In this document: piece after piece, positions 31,327 to 39,345 of the stretch
How the letters are laid out: the number at the start of each line of letters is the position of its first letter
How positions within the stretch are numbered: the stretch's first letter is position 1
Source of the DNA: Candidatus Kapaibacterium sp.
GTDB lineage: Bacteria > Bacteroidota > Ignavibacteria > Kapaibacteriales > UBA2268
Reading direction: 5' to 3'
DNA length: 64,000 nucleotides
Assembly: GCA_938031175.1 (NCBI GenBank)
Contig: CALHGZ010000006.1
Location: 140,884 to 204,883 of the forward strand
Made by a program: the position numbers and the translations under genes
Notes under the pieces: generated by a model
Told to the model about the DNA's origin: nothing
The model's database searches: none
Seen by the model: the letters and a program-made list of their open reading frames with translations, nothing else

Positions 31327-32025
31327 ATGAAACTTTTAACAATTATCATATTGGCAATAACATTAAACATTCATCATTTACAAGCTTGGCACGATCAAAC
31401 TCACATGGCAATTGCAAAAGCTGCTGGTATGAAAAAAGCTTATATGGCTGTTGGTGCTGATATGGCGAAAATTAAAGCTGGGGATAAAGAAAATTTCAAC
31501 CACTGGCATAGTAATGAACCTGATGAAATTGTTACTCGGGAAAAGGTAATCGCACAAATTCCCAAATATAATTCTACTGAACCCGAAGAAAAGAAAGGTC
31601 ATTTATACGGTGCAATCATTGCTTCTATTAACGAATTCAGGACTACTTTGGAAATAGGAAAATTTGCAGAATATCATATTGGATATTTGGCTCACTATGT
31701 CGGCGATTTAAGTATGCCTTTGCATAATACTAATTATAATGATTTCAATAAAGCACGTCACTTGATCAATGATGGTATAATTGAGGATGAAGTAGCCAAT
31801 AATATTCATAAAATAATTATTACTGAGATTGAAATCAATAGCCTTGACGATATCATTGATCATATTGTAAAAATTGCTAATGAATCCAAAGAATTAGGTT
31901 ATAAAATGGAGCGAGAAAATCGAAATATGACAAAAGAAGAAGCATACATTCAAATTTCCAAATCAGCAAGTTTATTGCGAGCTATTTTAAAATATCTGAA
32001 TTATCCTGTTGAATTAAATCAATAA
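31327..32025 (+). CDS. Zinc-dependent phospholipase C / S1-P1 nuclease-fold protein
   Basis: This is an exported 232-aa protein (signal peptide 1-20, cleavage near LQA-W). After cleavage the mature protein would begin with Trp (WHDQTHMAIA). Family members use the N-terminal Trp amino group to bind zinc. Further ligands are His in NHWHS, in EYHIGYLAHYVGDLSMPLH (the HxxxD-x3-PLH signature) and His/Glu/Asp in ARHLINDGIIEDEV. The substrate (phospholipid or nucleic acid) is not decidable from sequence. It is convergent with the CcdA-like gene (6-bp gap). Confidence 0.78.
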   Translation: MKLLTIIILAITLNIHHLQAWHDQTHMAIAKAAGMKKAYMAVGADMAKIKAGDKENFNHWHSNEPDEIVTREKVIAQIPKYNSTEPEEKKGHLYGAIIASINEFRTTLEIGKFAEYHIGYLAHYVGDLSMPLHNTNYNDFNKARHLINDGIIEDEVANNIHKIIITEIEINSLDDIIDHIVKIANESKELGYKMERENRNMTKEEAYIQISKSASLLRAILKYLNYPVELNQ

Positions 32026-32031
32026 AATTGA

Positions 32032-32727
32032 TTAAAAAAATGAATTCCAGATATATAAGTAACTTAAATAAAATCCAATAATTATAAATACAATACCGGT
32101 AATTCTTTGAGCCCACCACTCAATCTTTGTTAAAATATTGAACGCACGCGATACATAGTGAGCAGCATAACTAATAATAAAAGCAAATACAATTACTGGC
32201 AAAGCTGTACCAATACCATAAATTGAAGGAATAATTATTGCTGAATTGTATGATAATGATAGTGGAATCAAAGAACCAAAGTACAAACCAGCAGATAAAG
32301 GACAGAAAGATAAAGCAAATATAAATCCAAGAATCAATGCTCCGAAAAAGCCTTTCTTTTCGGCTTTGTTTTTTAAATTTTCAGCGAATTTTGAGAAACC
32401 ACCAATTCCGATTTTTATAATTTCGAGTAAAAATAAGCCAATAATAATCAGTAAAGGACCAACTATTAAATTAAAATAGTTTTGAAGAAATCTTGCGATT
32501 TCAGGTATCGATAGCAAACTCAAAACAATTAATGCAGCAATGGATAAATAAGCAATCGTTCTTCCTAAAGTATAGAATAATCCAGTAAGTAATACCTTTT
32601 GAGGATTATCCACCTGTTTACCGATGTAAGAAATTGCGACAATATTAGTTGCTAAAGGGCAGGGACTAATCGAAGTTAAAATTCCAAGCCAAAGAGCTGG
32701 TAGTAAAGCCAATGAGATGAATTCCAT
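32032..32727 (-). CDS. CcdA-like membrane protein, ArsG-type efflux permease family
   Basis: This 231-aa polytopic protein (about six TM helices) has the two-half repeat of the CcdA/DsbD superfamily: TSISPCPLATNIVAISYIG and FALSFCPLSAGLYFGSLIPL each carry the conserved PC/CP pair. The best-known relatives in this gene order are ArsG permeases of the organoarsenical arsEFG loci. It could instead carry electrons for redox of a neighbouring thioredoxin. Its ATG overlaps the stop of the upstream gene by 1 bp (TAATG), so it is translationally coupled. Confidence 0.72.
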   Translation of the reverse strand: MEFISLALLPALWLGILTSISPCPLATNIVAISYIGKQVDNPQKVLLTGLFYTLGRTIAYLSIAALIVLSLLSIPEIARFLQNYFNLIVGPLLIIIGLFLLEIIKIGIGGFSKFAENLKNKAEKKGFFGALILGFIFALSFCPLSAGLYFGSLIPLSLSYNSAIIIPSIYGIGTALPVIVFAFIISYAAHYVSRAFNILTKIEWWAQRITGIVFIIIGFYLSYLYIWNSFF

Positions 32728-33146
32728 TATAATGCCTTTAAATATGAACTAACTTCGGATTCGATATAATTAAAAAAAGTTACTTTATTTTTAACATTTA
32801 CCCATATTTTTTCACAGTTTTTGTACTCTACCTCCTTAGCTTTTTGATATCGTACCATAATCAGCGTTTGAGTGTATAAGTTATATTTTTTTATATAATG
32901 TTTATTTTTGGGTTCATCAAAATTAATTACCTCAAGCTTTACTTTACCTTTCTTTATGTCTTCCTCGAAAATTGTTTCGACTGCCTCTTTAGTGTATTCC
33001 TCAATAAGCTTGCAGGTATAACACCTGTTTTTCCCGTGGAAATAAATTACTTTAACATAATCATTGCTACTGCTACTGAAAGCAATATCATGGTATAATA
33101 TAGTTATGATCGAAGTTATAAGAAACAACAAGATAAATCGCCTCAT
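32727..33146 (-). CDS. Thioredoxin-like exported protein, ArsF-type
   Basis: A short protein (139 aa) with an N-terminal hydrophobic segment is followed by a thioredoxin-fold region with the motif FHGKNRCYTCKLIEE (a CxxC active site). It resembles ArsF, one of two subunits proposed to reduce nitrophenyl arsenicals, but a general periplasmic thioredoxin role is equally possible. The start at 33146 is chosen because a GAGGT Shine-Dalgarno precedes it and it lies 28 bp after the permease stop. An upstream start at 33215 would overlap the permease. The trio order permease-thioredoxin-CcdA is the main evidence for its role. Confidence 0.7.
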   Translation of the reverse strand: MRRFILLFLITSIITILYHDIAFSSSSNDYVKVIYFHGKNRCYTCKLIEEYTKEAVETIFEEDIKKGKVKLEVINFDEPKNKHYIKKYNLYTQTLIMVRYQKAKEVEYKNCEKIWVNVKNKVTFFNYIESEVSSYLKAL

Positions 33147-33174
33147 TTTAGACCTCAAATTTTTATTGAAAAAA

Positions 33175-34473
33175 CTAAAAAAAGTTCCCATATAATAAAC
33201 CTGTAATCGTCGCAATAATTATAACTAATGTAATATAAACGAATGTCTTTTTGAAACCGATAACGCTTTTGATTACCAACATATTGGGTAATGAAAGTGC
33301 TGGTCCAGCAAGAAGTAAAGCAAGAGCAGGTCCTTTCGCCATACCATTTCCAATAAGTCCCTGTAATATTGGCACTTCAGTTAAAGTAGCAAAATACATA
33401 AAAGCTCCTACAAACGATGCAAAAAGCGTTGATGGTATGTCATTTTTACCCACCGAGTAAGTAATCCATTCAGTAGGCACAAGCGCTTCATTACCTGGGG
33501 TACCAAGCAAAAAGCCAGCAATTAATACTCCATAGAAAAGCAATGGCATAATCTGCTTGGCAAAATCCCAGGTAGATGAGAACCAGCTTTGATTTTCATC
33601 ACCACTTTTAACGAGTAAATAGGATAACCCAACTACGGCCACAATGAATGGAATCAATGGATTATCATTTAAAATAATTGAAAATACTATAACGATTGAA
33701 GTAATAATTAATAGCATAAATTTCTCAACCTTCAGCCAAAACATCAAAACAAAGAACAAACCCGCAGCAAATATTGATACTAAATACCACTTTATAGAAT
33801 AAATATAAGTCCAGAAATTTGCGGAATCATCGGCTGCACTCCAATTTGCAAATACTAAAATTCCAATCATCAGGAAAAAGAAAATAGCATTTTTCCAAAG
33901 TGGCCTGTTAACCTCAGGAATCGGAAGATTCATCTGCGCATCAATCTTTTCCTGTTCTTCTTTTCGAAATATAAATTGCATCAAAAGACCTATAACAATA
34001 CTAAATAGGATTGCTCCGATAGCTCTGGCAATTCCCAATTCAATCCCCAACACTTTTGCAGTTAACACAACTGCCATAATGTTGATAGCTGGACCTGAAT
34101 ACAAAAAGGTTGTAGCTGGTCCTAACCCAGCCCCCATTCTGTAAATTCCTGCAAAAAGTGGAAGTATCGTGCAAGAGCAAACAGCTAAAATTCCACCAGA
34201 AACAGAAGCAACCCCATAAGCAAGAATTTTATTTGCCTTAGCACCAAGGTATTTCATCACGGATTGTTGACTTAGGAAAACGCTCAAAGCTCCAGCAATG
34301 AAAAAAGCAGGTATGAGACATAAAATAACGTGTTCACGCGCATACCATTGTGTAAGTTGGAGTGCTTCAAAAATAGCATTATCGAACCTTGCTTCACCTA
34401 TTGGTAGAAAGTAAAAAGCGATAAAAACCAAACCAATAGCAAGCATCACCTTCCATTCTTTATTCCAATCCAT
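33175..34473 (-). CDS. Permease of the DUF318/ArsP (YraQ) family
   Basis: This is a polytopic inner-membrane protein of 432 aa. The signature GGILAVCSCTILPLFAGIYR carries the Cys-Ser-Cys-Thr motif and the paired half PTLTEV/TEVPILQGLIGNG carries the second repeat. It ends with TM helices around ALALLLAGPALSLPNM. Family members have been linked to organoarsenical and metal export; substrates here are unknown. It is the first gene of the permease, thioredoxin-like, CcdA-like operon and is divergent from the tRNA-Lys gene. Confidence 0.85.
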   Translation of the reverse strand: MDWNKEWKVMLAIGLVFIAFYFLPIGEARFDNAIFEALQLTQWYAREHVILCLIPAFFIAGALSVFLSQQSVMKYLGAKANKILAYGVASVSGGILAVCSCTILPLFAGIYRMGAGLGPATTFLYSGPAINIMAVVLTAKVLGIELGIARAIGAILFSIVIGLLMQFIFRKEEQEKIDAQMNLPIPEVNRPLWKNAIFFFLMIGILVFANWSAADDSANFWTYIYSIKWYLVSIFAAGLFFVLMFWLKVEKFMLLIITSIVIVFSIILNDNPLIPFIVAVVGLSYLLVKSGDENQSWFSSTWDFAKQIMPLLFYGVLIAGFLLGTPGNEALVPTEWITYSVGKNDIPSTLFASFVGAFMYFATLTEVPILQGLIGNGMAKGPALALLLAGPALSLPNMLVIKSVIGFKKTFVYITLVIIIATITGLLYGNFF

Positions 34474-34554
34474 AATCAGTTATCACCATTAAATTAAATG
34501 TGCAAAAGGATCAAATTATAATATAGACAATAAACGAATTTTTAATGCATATAA

Positions 34555-34591
34555 TTTTCAATTATGTAACCATTATGTAAACAATTGAAAA
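34555..34591. promoter_or_regulatory. Candidate operator: 9-bp inverted repeat enclosing two 9-bp direct repeats
   Basis: The arms 34555-34563 and 34583-34591 are perfect reverse complements. The interior holds two copies of ATTATGTAA (34561-34569 and 34572-34580), spaced 11 bp, about one helical turn. It lies about 80 bp upstream of the permease gene and about 50 bp before tRNA-Lys. A TATAAT box lies between it and the permease gene on the minus strand. This is probably a regulator site of the permease operon, but no regulator gene is adjacent. Confidence 0.4.
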
Positions 34592-34638
34592 ATTCATTTT
34601 TTAAAAAAAAGAAAAAATATTATTTTTGTATTTTGTTT

Positions 34639-34710
34639 GACCCCGTAGCTCAGGGGTAGAGCATTTGACTTTTAATCAAAGGGTCGCAGGTTCAAATCCT
34701 GCCGGGGTCA
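34639..34710 (+). tRNA. tRNA-Lys (anticodon UUU)
   Basis: A full cloverleaf is visible: a 7-bp acceptor (34639-34645 with 34703-34709), D arm with GCTC/GAGC, and an anticodon stem TTTGA/TCAAA with loop CTTTTAA (anticodon TTT). The T arm is GCAGG/CCTGC with loop TTCAAAT. CCA is not encoded. A terminator follows. Confidence 0.97.
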
Positions 34711-34712
34711 CT

Positions 34713-34740
34713 AAAGCCGGATCTATCTGGCTTTTTTTTA
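34713..34740 (+). terminator. Intrinsic terminator of tRNA-Lys
   Basis: A stem of about 9 bp with one G-U pair (34713-34721 with 34726-34734) ends in eight T at 34732-34739, directly after the tRNA. Confidence 0.8.
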
Positions 34741-35242
34741 TTATTCAAAATTATTTTTTTGACTAATAGCTTTTGTAGAATTTATTCTGATAATTCATAA
34801 TTCTTTAGTTAAAAAGTTTAATATTAATACAAGTGCTTTTTTATTCGCAGCAAAATTTTGTTTATATCATCTGGAATTATAAATAATGATTTTTAAATAC
34901 CTTAGAATCATTAATTCAGAAATATAATTATAATTGGATCTTACAAAAAATGAAATTTATCTCCATTAGTGAAGTTATTAAAAATAAATTTACTATGAAA
35001 ATTAGCAAGTTTAATGCATTCACAGTTTTAAAAAACAATTATAGTTAGCCATGATTAATTAATAAATCCAGAAAGTAATCTTAAGGATCTAAATTATTTA
35101 TAATTTCAATCAAAATTTAATTTAAACTTTAAAAATGTGAAAAAACTATTTTAGCAAGTAAAAATCAAATTTTAAAATTACATTTGCGTCAATTTACTTA
35201 TATTATTCGAGATTCTTTAAAAGGATAAATTGGAGACAATTA
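34741..35242. other. Intergenic stretch between tRNA-Lys and ftsH
   Basis: I see no gene in these 0.5 kb of very AT-rich sequence. A 32-codon open frame at 34950-35048 has no RBS or recognisable product. The ftsH promoter should lie in the last 100 bp. Confidence 0.5.
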
Positions 35243-37264
35243 ATGGCTGAAACCCCAGATAATAAAGATGATAAGAAATTCAATTTTTTCAATGATTTTA
35301 ATAGACCGGGTGCAGGAGGTAATCCACAAAATCGTTTTATGAGAAATTTTATTCTCTGGATGATCATTGCTGCCGGAATATTTTCTATCTATTTCTTTTC
35401 TCAAACCGACAAACGAGGCACCGCCAAAATCTCTTATACAGAGTATTTGCGACTTTTAGAACAAGATTTAATAAAGTCAGCTGTAATCAAGAAATCACAA
35501 CTAAATGATTATGAATTTTACGGTGAATTAAAAGAACAAGTAACAATAATGGACGGCGGAAGACCTAAACAAATCACTTCCTTTATAACTAAACTCGGGG
35601 TACTCGATTCAAAGACCGAAGAAGTATGGCTTTCCAAAGGTATAACTTGGAAATACGAGGAAGGCGATAGTCCATTTTGGGGAACATTGATTTCTCTGTT
35701 ACCATTAATTTTGCTTGTACTATTCTTTATTTTTATTATGCGTCGTATGCAATCAGGAGGCACAAAAGGTATCTTTAACTTTGGAAAAGCAAGAGTGAAA
35801 TTGCATTCGAATAGCCAAAATCGAATAACTTTCAAAGATGTAGCCGGTGCTGATGAAGCAAAATATGAATTAGAAGAAATCATAGAATTCTTAAAAGAAC
35901 CAAAGAAGTTTCAGAGACTTGGTGGCAAAATTCCCAAAGGAGTACTTCTTTTGGGACCACCTGGAACTGGCAAAACACTTTTGGCTCGTGCTGTTGCAGG
36001 AGAAGCCAACGTTCCATTTTTCTCAATATCGGGTGCTGATTTTGTTGAGATGTTTGTTGGCGTCGGTGCTAGTAGAGTAAGAGACCTATTTGATCAAGCC
36101 AAGAAAAATGCACCATGCTTAGTATTTATTGATGAAATTGATGCAGTTGGTCGTCATCGTGGAGCAGGTCTTGGTGGTGGTCACGACGAAAGAGAACAGA
36201 CCCTTAATCAATTACTTGTCGAAATGGACGGCTTTGAACAAAATAGCGGTGTTATCGTAATTGCTGCAACAAATAGACCAGACGTTCTTGACCCTGCATT
36301 ACTTAGACCGGGAAGATTCGATAGGCAAGTAGTTGTTGATCGACCTGATGTTCGTGGTAGAGAAGGTATTTTCAAGGTTCATACCCGCTCAATACCATTG
36401 GGTAGCGATGTAGATTTAAAGGTATTAGCTAAAGGAACCCCTGGATTATCAGGAGCTGATATAGCCAACATTGTAAATGAAGCTGCTCTATTAGCTGCAA
36501 GACGTAATAGCGATGTAGTTACCATGTATGATTTCGAAAATGCAAAAGATAAAGTATTAATGGGCATCGAAAGAAAAAGTCTAGTCATTTCTGAAAAAGA
36601 AAAAGAAATGACTGCTTATCACGAAATGGGACATGCTCTTGTAGGTAAATTACTCGATGGGGATCCTGTACATAAAGTAACTATCATTCCACGCGGACGT
36701 GCTTTAGGAGTAACATCTTACTTACCTAATGAAGAATTTCATTCCTGGTCAAAAGATTATATTGAGAAAAAAATAATAATACTTCTGGCGGGTAGAGCAG
36801 CTGAAAAAATCATTTTCGGCAATCTATCAACTGGTGCCGCCAATGACTTGCAAAGAGCAACTCAATTAGCTCGTAAAATGGTTTGTGAATGGGGTATGAG
36901 CGAAGTATTAGGTCCGGTTACATTCAATAACCAACACGAAGAGGTTTTTTTAGGACGTGAAATAGCTCAACCGAGAGACCACAGTGAGCATACAGCCCAG
37001 ATCATCGACGCTGAAGTTCGAAAAATACTTATCAATGCAAGTGATAAAGCTGATGAATTACTAAGGAATAATATTGATTTGTTACACAAAACTTCTAAAA
37101 TCCTACTCGAAAGAGAATACCTCGACGGCGAGGAACTGGATTTAATTATCAAAGGTGAAGAATTGCCCCCAATAAATAAAAAAACTATTAATGCTATCAG
37201 GGCGATGAAATTTAATGGTAATAATGAGGAAGTCAGCGAAATCAAAGAAGAAAATAATAATTAA
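35243..37264 (+). CDS. ftsH: ATP-dependent zinc metalloprotease FtsH
   Basis: FtsH is a membrane-anchored AAA+ protease that degrades misassembled membrane and regulatory proteins. Two TM helices (about 32-55 and 149-171) flank a periplasmic domain. The AAA domain holds Walker A GPPGTGKT (about 238), Walker [16 protein letters not shown] and a second-region-of-homology RPGRFDRQV. The zinc protease motif HEMGH (about 460) and a third ligand in [11 protein letters not shown] follow. Length (673 aa) and order are canonical. A GGAGA RBS precedes the ATG. It converges with the SDR gene (5-bp gap). Confidence 0.98.
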   Translation: MAETPDNKDDKKFNFFNDFNRPGAGGNPQNRFMRNFILWMIIAAGIFSIYFFSQTDKRGTAKISYTEYLRLLEQDLIKSAVIKKSQLNDYEFYGELKEQVTIMDGGRPKQITSFITKLGVLDSKTEEVWLSKGITWKYEEGDSPFWGTLISLLPLILLVLFFIFIMRRMQSGGTKGIFNFGKARVKLHSNSQNRITFKDVAGADEAKYELEEIIEFLKEPKKFQRLGGKIPKGVLLLGPPGTGKTLLARAVAGEANVPFFSISGADFVEMFVGVGASRVRDLFDQAKKNAPCLVFIDEIDAVGRHRGAGLGGGHDEREQTLNQLLVEMDGFEQNSGVIVIAATNRPDVLDPALLRPGRFDRQVVVDRPDVRGREGIFKVHTRSIPLGSDVDLKVLAKGTPGLSGADIANIVNEAALLAARRNSDVVTMYDFENAKDKVLMGIERKSLVISEKEKEMTAYHEMGHALVGKLLDGDPVHKVTIIPRGRALGVTSYLPNEEFHSWSKDYIEKKIIILLAGRAAEKIIFGNLSTGAANDLQRATQLARKMVCEWGMSEVLGPVTFNNQHEEVFLGREIAQPRDHSEHTAQIIDAEVRKILINASDKADELLRNNIDLLHKTSKILLEREYLDGEELDLIIKGEELPPINKKTINAIRAMKFNGNNEEVSEIKEENNN

Positions 37265-37269
37265 TCTTT

Positions 37270-38007
37270 CTACAAATTCATTCTCTTGAATACTCGTTCG
37301 GGTATCAATTTTATGATTGTCATTATACACTTCCAGTAGAATGGCAAGTAAACAACATCTTTACCTTTCATCATTGCATTATAGATGCCTTTGGCAATCG
37401 TTTCAGCCGATGTGAAAAGGAAATTTTTTTTCAGGTGAGCAGTCATTGGAGTATCAACCAAGCCCGGTTTGATAGTAATAATTTTAACATTTGATTTGCC
37501 AAACCTATTTCTTAAACCTTGCAAAAATATACTTACAGCTCCTTTAGCCGAACCATAAATATAATTACTTTTACGTCCCCTATCACCTGCAACAGAGGAG
37601 ATAACTGCTAATGTCCCTTTGTTGATTTTCTCAAAATAATTTGAAATTAATGATGTAAGCAAAATCACACTGGTTGCATTAGTTGAAAATTCTCGAGCTA
37701 TTTGTTCTGGATCATTGATTATTTCTTCATGATTTGCTAGTGTGCCATAAGCAATCAATACATAATCAATTTGACCCAGTTTATTTAAAGCATCTTTTAA
37801 AATTTGATCGTGTTTGTCAAAATGATTTGCATCCATTTCATTATAATAAACCTCCCCAGCACCGAATACTTTTAAATCATCTACAATAATTTTCAAACGC
37901 TCGAGCGACAAATCAACCAAATAAAAATGGAAATTATCTCGGGCAAATATTCTTGCTGTTTCTTGAGCTATTGCAGATGCTGCTCCTATTATAAGTATTG
38001 TTTTCAT
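37270..38007 (-). CDS. Short-chain dehydrogenase, DprE2-like (decaprenylphospho-ribose epimerase reductase subunit)
   Basis: This NAD(P)H-dependent reductase of the SDR family has the N-terminal nucleotide motif IIGAASAIAQETARIF. The YxxxK catalytic pair is in SNYIYGSAKGAVS, with Ser in VISSVAG. The C-terminus (VYLPFYWKCIMTIIKLIPERVF) closely matches mycobacterial DprE2, which reduces decaprenylphospho-2-keto-D-erythropentose to the arabinose form. It is third in a three-gene run after the UbiA-HAD and DprE1-like genes, 24 bp downstream of the latter. The biochemical role is inferred from cluster and motifs. Confidence 0.8.
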   Translation of the reverse strand: MKTILIIGAASAIAQETARIFARDNFHFYLVDLSLERLKIIVDDLKVFGAGEVYYNEMDANHFDKHDQILKDALNKLGQIDYVLIAYGTLANHEEIINDPEQIAREFSTNATSVILLTSLISNYFEKINKGTLAVISSVAGDRGRKSNYIYGSAKGAVSIFLQGLRNRFGKSNVKIITIKPGLVDTPMTAHLKKNFLFTSAETIAKGIYNAMMKGKDVVYLPFYWKCIMTIIKLIPERVFKRMNL

Positions 38008-38031
38008 AATTTCTCAGTTAATTTATAACAC

Positions 38032-39345
38032 TTATTTACTAACTCTTCTCCAAAAACTTGATGAAAACTTCTCATCAATAAATTTAGAGAAATATTCCCA
38101 TTGGGGATAAAACCTCTTAAAATCCATTGGGTTCATTCTTGAATCCTTAGCAGGATAATGTCCACCACCTACCTCACGCACAATACTATCTAAGCGATTT
38201 AACATTTCTAAAGTTTCTTTACCATCCATTGGAAAATCAATTGCTAATGTTATACCTTTGCGTGGAAAGGACATCAAACCTGGCGATTTTTTATCTCCAA
38301 ATGTTTTCAATACAGTCATAAAAGATTTTTTGTTTGATTGATGAATGATTTTCATTATGTCCTTTATAACAAAAGCTCCATCTTCTATTGGAATTACAAT
38401 TTGATACTGGATAAATCCATTCTTACCATAAGCAAAATTCCAATTGTTTATTCCATCCAAAGGATAAAAAAATTTGTTGTAATGGATAATTTTTTTTTCT
38501 TCTCTGAATATTTGTTTATTGTAATAAATACTATTTAGTAGGCTTGTTGTGAAATTATTCATCAATTTCAATTCAAAAGGAAATGGAATTTTCAATTCTT
38601 TATGCTGTAACTTTTTAGTCTCTTTATAGGCAGTATGATTACCCCTTATATATATACCACGTGGATTGCAACCAAAGGGAAAACTAGCATCAACCCAAGC
38701 AACTGTATATTCAAATTTTTGCTCGGATTCATAATTAATTGCAAAAAATTCATCTAAATTATCAAACTTGATAAATTCTGCATCAATAAAAATTCCCGGT
38801 ATATTTTTTAGTTTTATTTTAGCTGTTGTAATAATCCCTGTTAGACCAAGTCCCCCAATAGTAGCTTTGAATAAATCACTATTTATTTTTTCATTGCATG
38901 TCAGAACTTCACCATTTGAACGCAATAACTCGAATTCTTGAACATAGCAACCAATAGTACCATTTATATGATGATTTTTCCCATGTACATCATTTGCAAT
39001 AGCTCCGGCAATAGAGATATGTTTTGTCCCTGGAGTAACAGGTAAAAAATAATTATATGGAATTATTAATTTCAAAATCTTATCTAATGTTACACCTGCC
39101 TCACATTTTAAAGTACCATTGATTTGATCGAATTCAATAAAATGATTGAGTCGTTTTATATCTACCAAATATCCGTCTTTGTTCAGGCAAGAATCACCAT
39201 AACTTTTGCCAAAAGCATAAGGTAAAACAGTAGAATCTAAATTCTGTAAATTGGGCTTTTCATTTCTCCAGCTCATATGTAAAACATTTTTAGGATAATA
39301 TTTAGGATATCGTCCCCAAGATAAATAATTATTCAGCTCAATCAT
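38032..39345 (-). CDS. FAD-dependent oxidase, DprE1-like (decaprenylphospho-ribose 2'-oxidase)
   Basis: This vanillyl-alcohol-oxidase-type flavoprotein oxidises the 2'-hydroxyl of polyprenylphospho-ribose. FAD-binding segments match DprE1: FGKSYGDSCLN, PVTPGTKHISIAGAIAND and the following VHGKNHH, with the active-site YPAKDSR near the C-terminus. At the position of the Cys that benzothiazinones attack in M. tuberculosis DprE1 (ICVDFP), this protein has Ala368 in LAIDFP. It overlaps the stop of the UbiA gene by 4 bp (ATGA), so translation is coupled. Homology is clear; the substrate in this organism is inferred. Confidence 0.85.
   Translation of the reverse strand: MIELNNYLSWGRYPKYYPKNVLHMSWRNEKPNLQNLDSTVLPYAFGKSYGDSCLNKDGYLVDIKRLNHFIEFDQINGTLKCEAGVTLDKILKLIIPYNYFLPVTPGTKHISIAGAIANDVHGKNHHINGTIGCYVQEFELLRSNGEVLTCNEKINSDLFKATIGGLGLTGIITTAKIKLKNIPGIFIDAEFIKFDNLDEFFAINYESEQKFEYTVAWVDASFPFGCNPRGIYIRGNHTAYKETKKLQHKELKIPFPFELKLMNNFTTSLLNSIYYNKQIFREEKKIIHYNKFFYPLDGINNWNFAYGKNGFIQYQIVIPIEDGAFVIKDIMKIIHQSNKKSFMTVLKTFGDKKSPGLMSFPRKGITLAIDFPMDGKETLEMLNRLDSIVREVGGGHYPAKDSRMNPMDFKRFYPQWEYFSKFIDEKFSSSFWRRVSK

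Noticed and set aside
34950..35048. 32-codon frame between tRNA-Lys and ftsH
   Set aside because: No RBS, no match and low-complexity composition; chance open frame.
34639..35242. Possible integrated element at the tRNA-Lys 3' end
   Set aside because: There is no integrase, no direct repeat of the tRNA 3' end and no foreign genes; the tRNA is followed by a normal terminator and ftsH.
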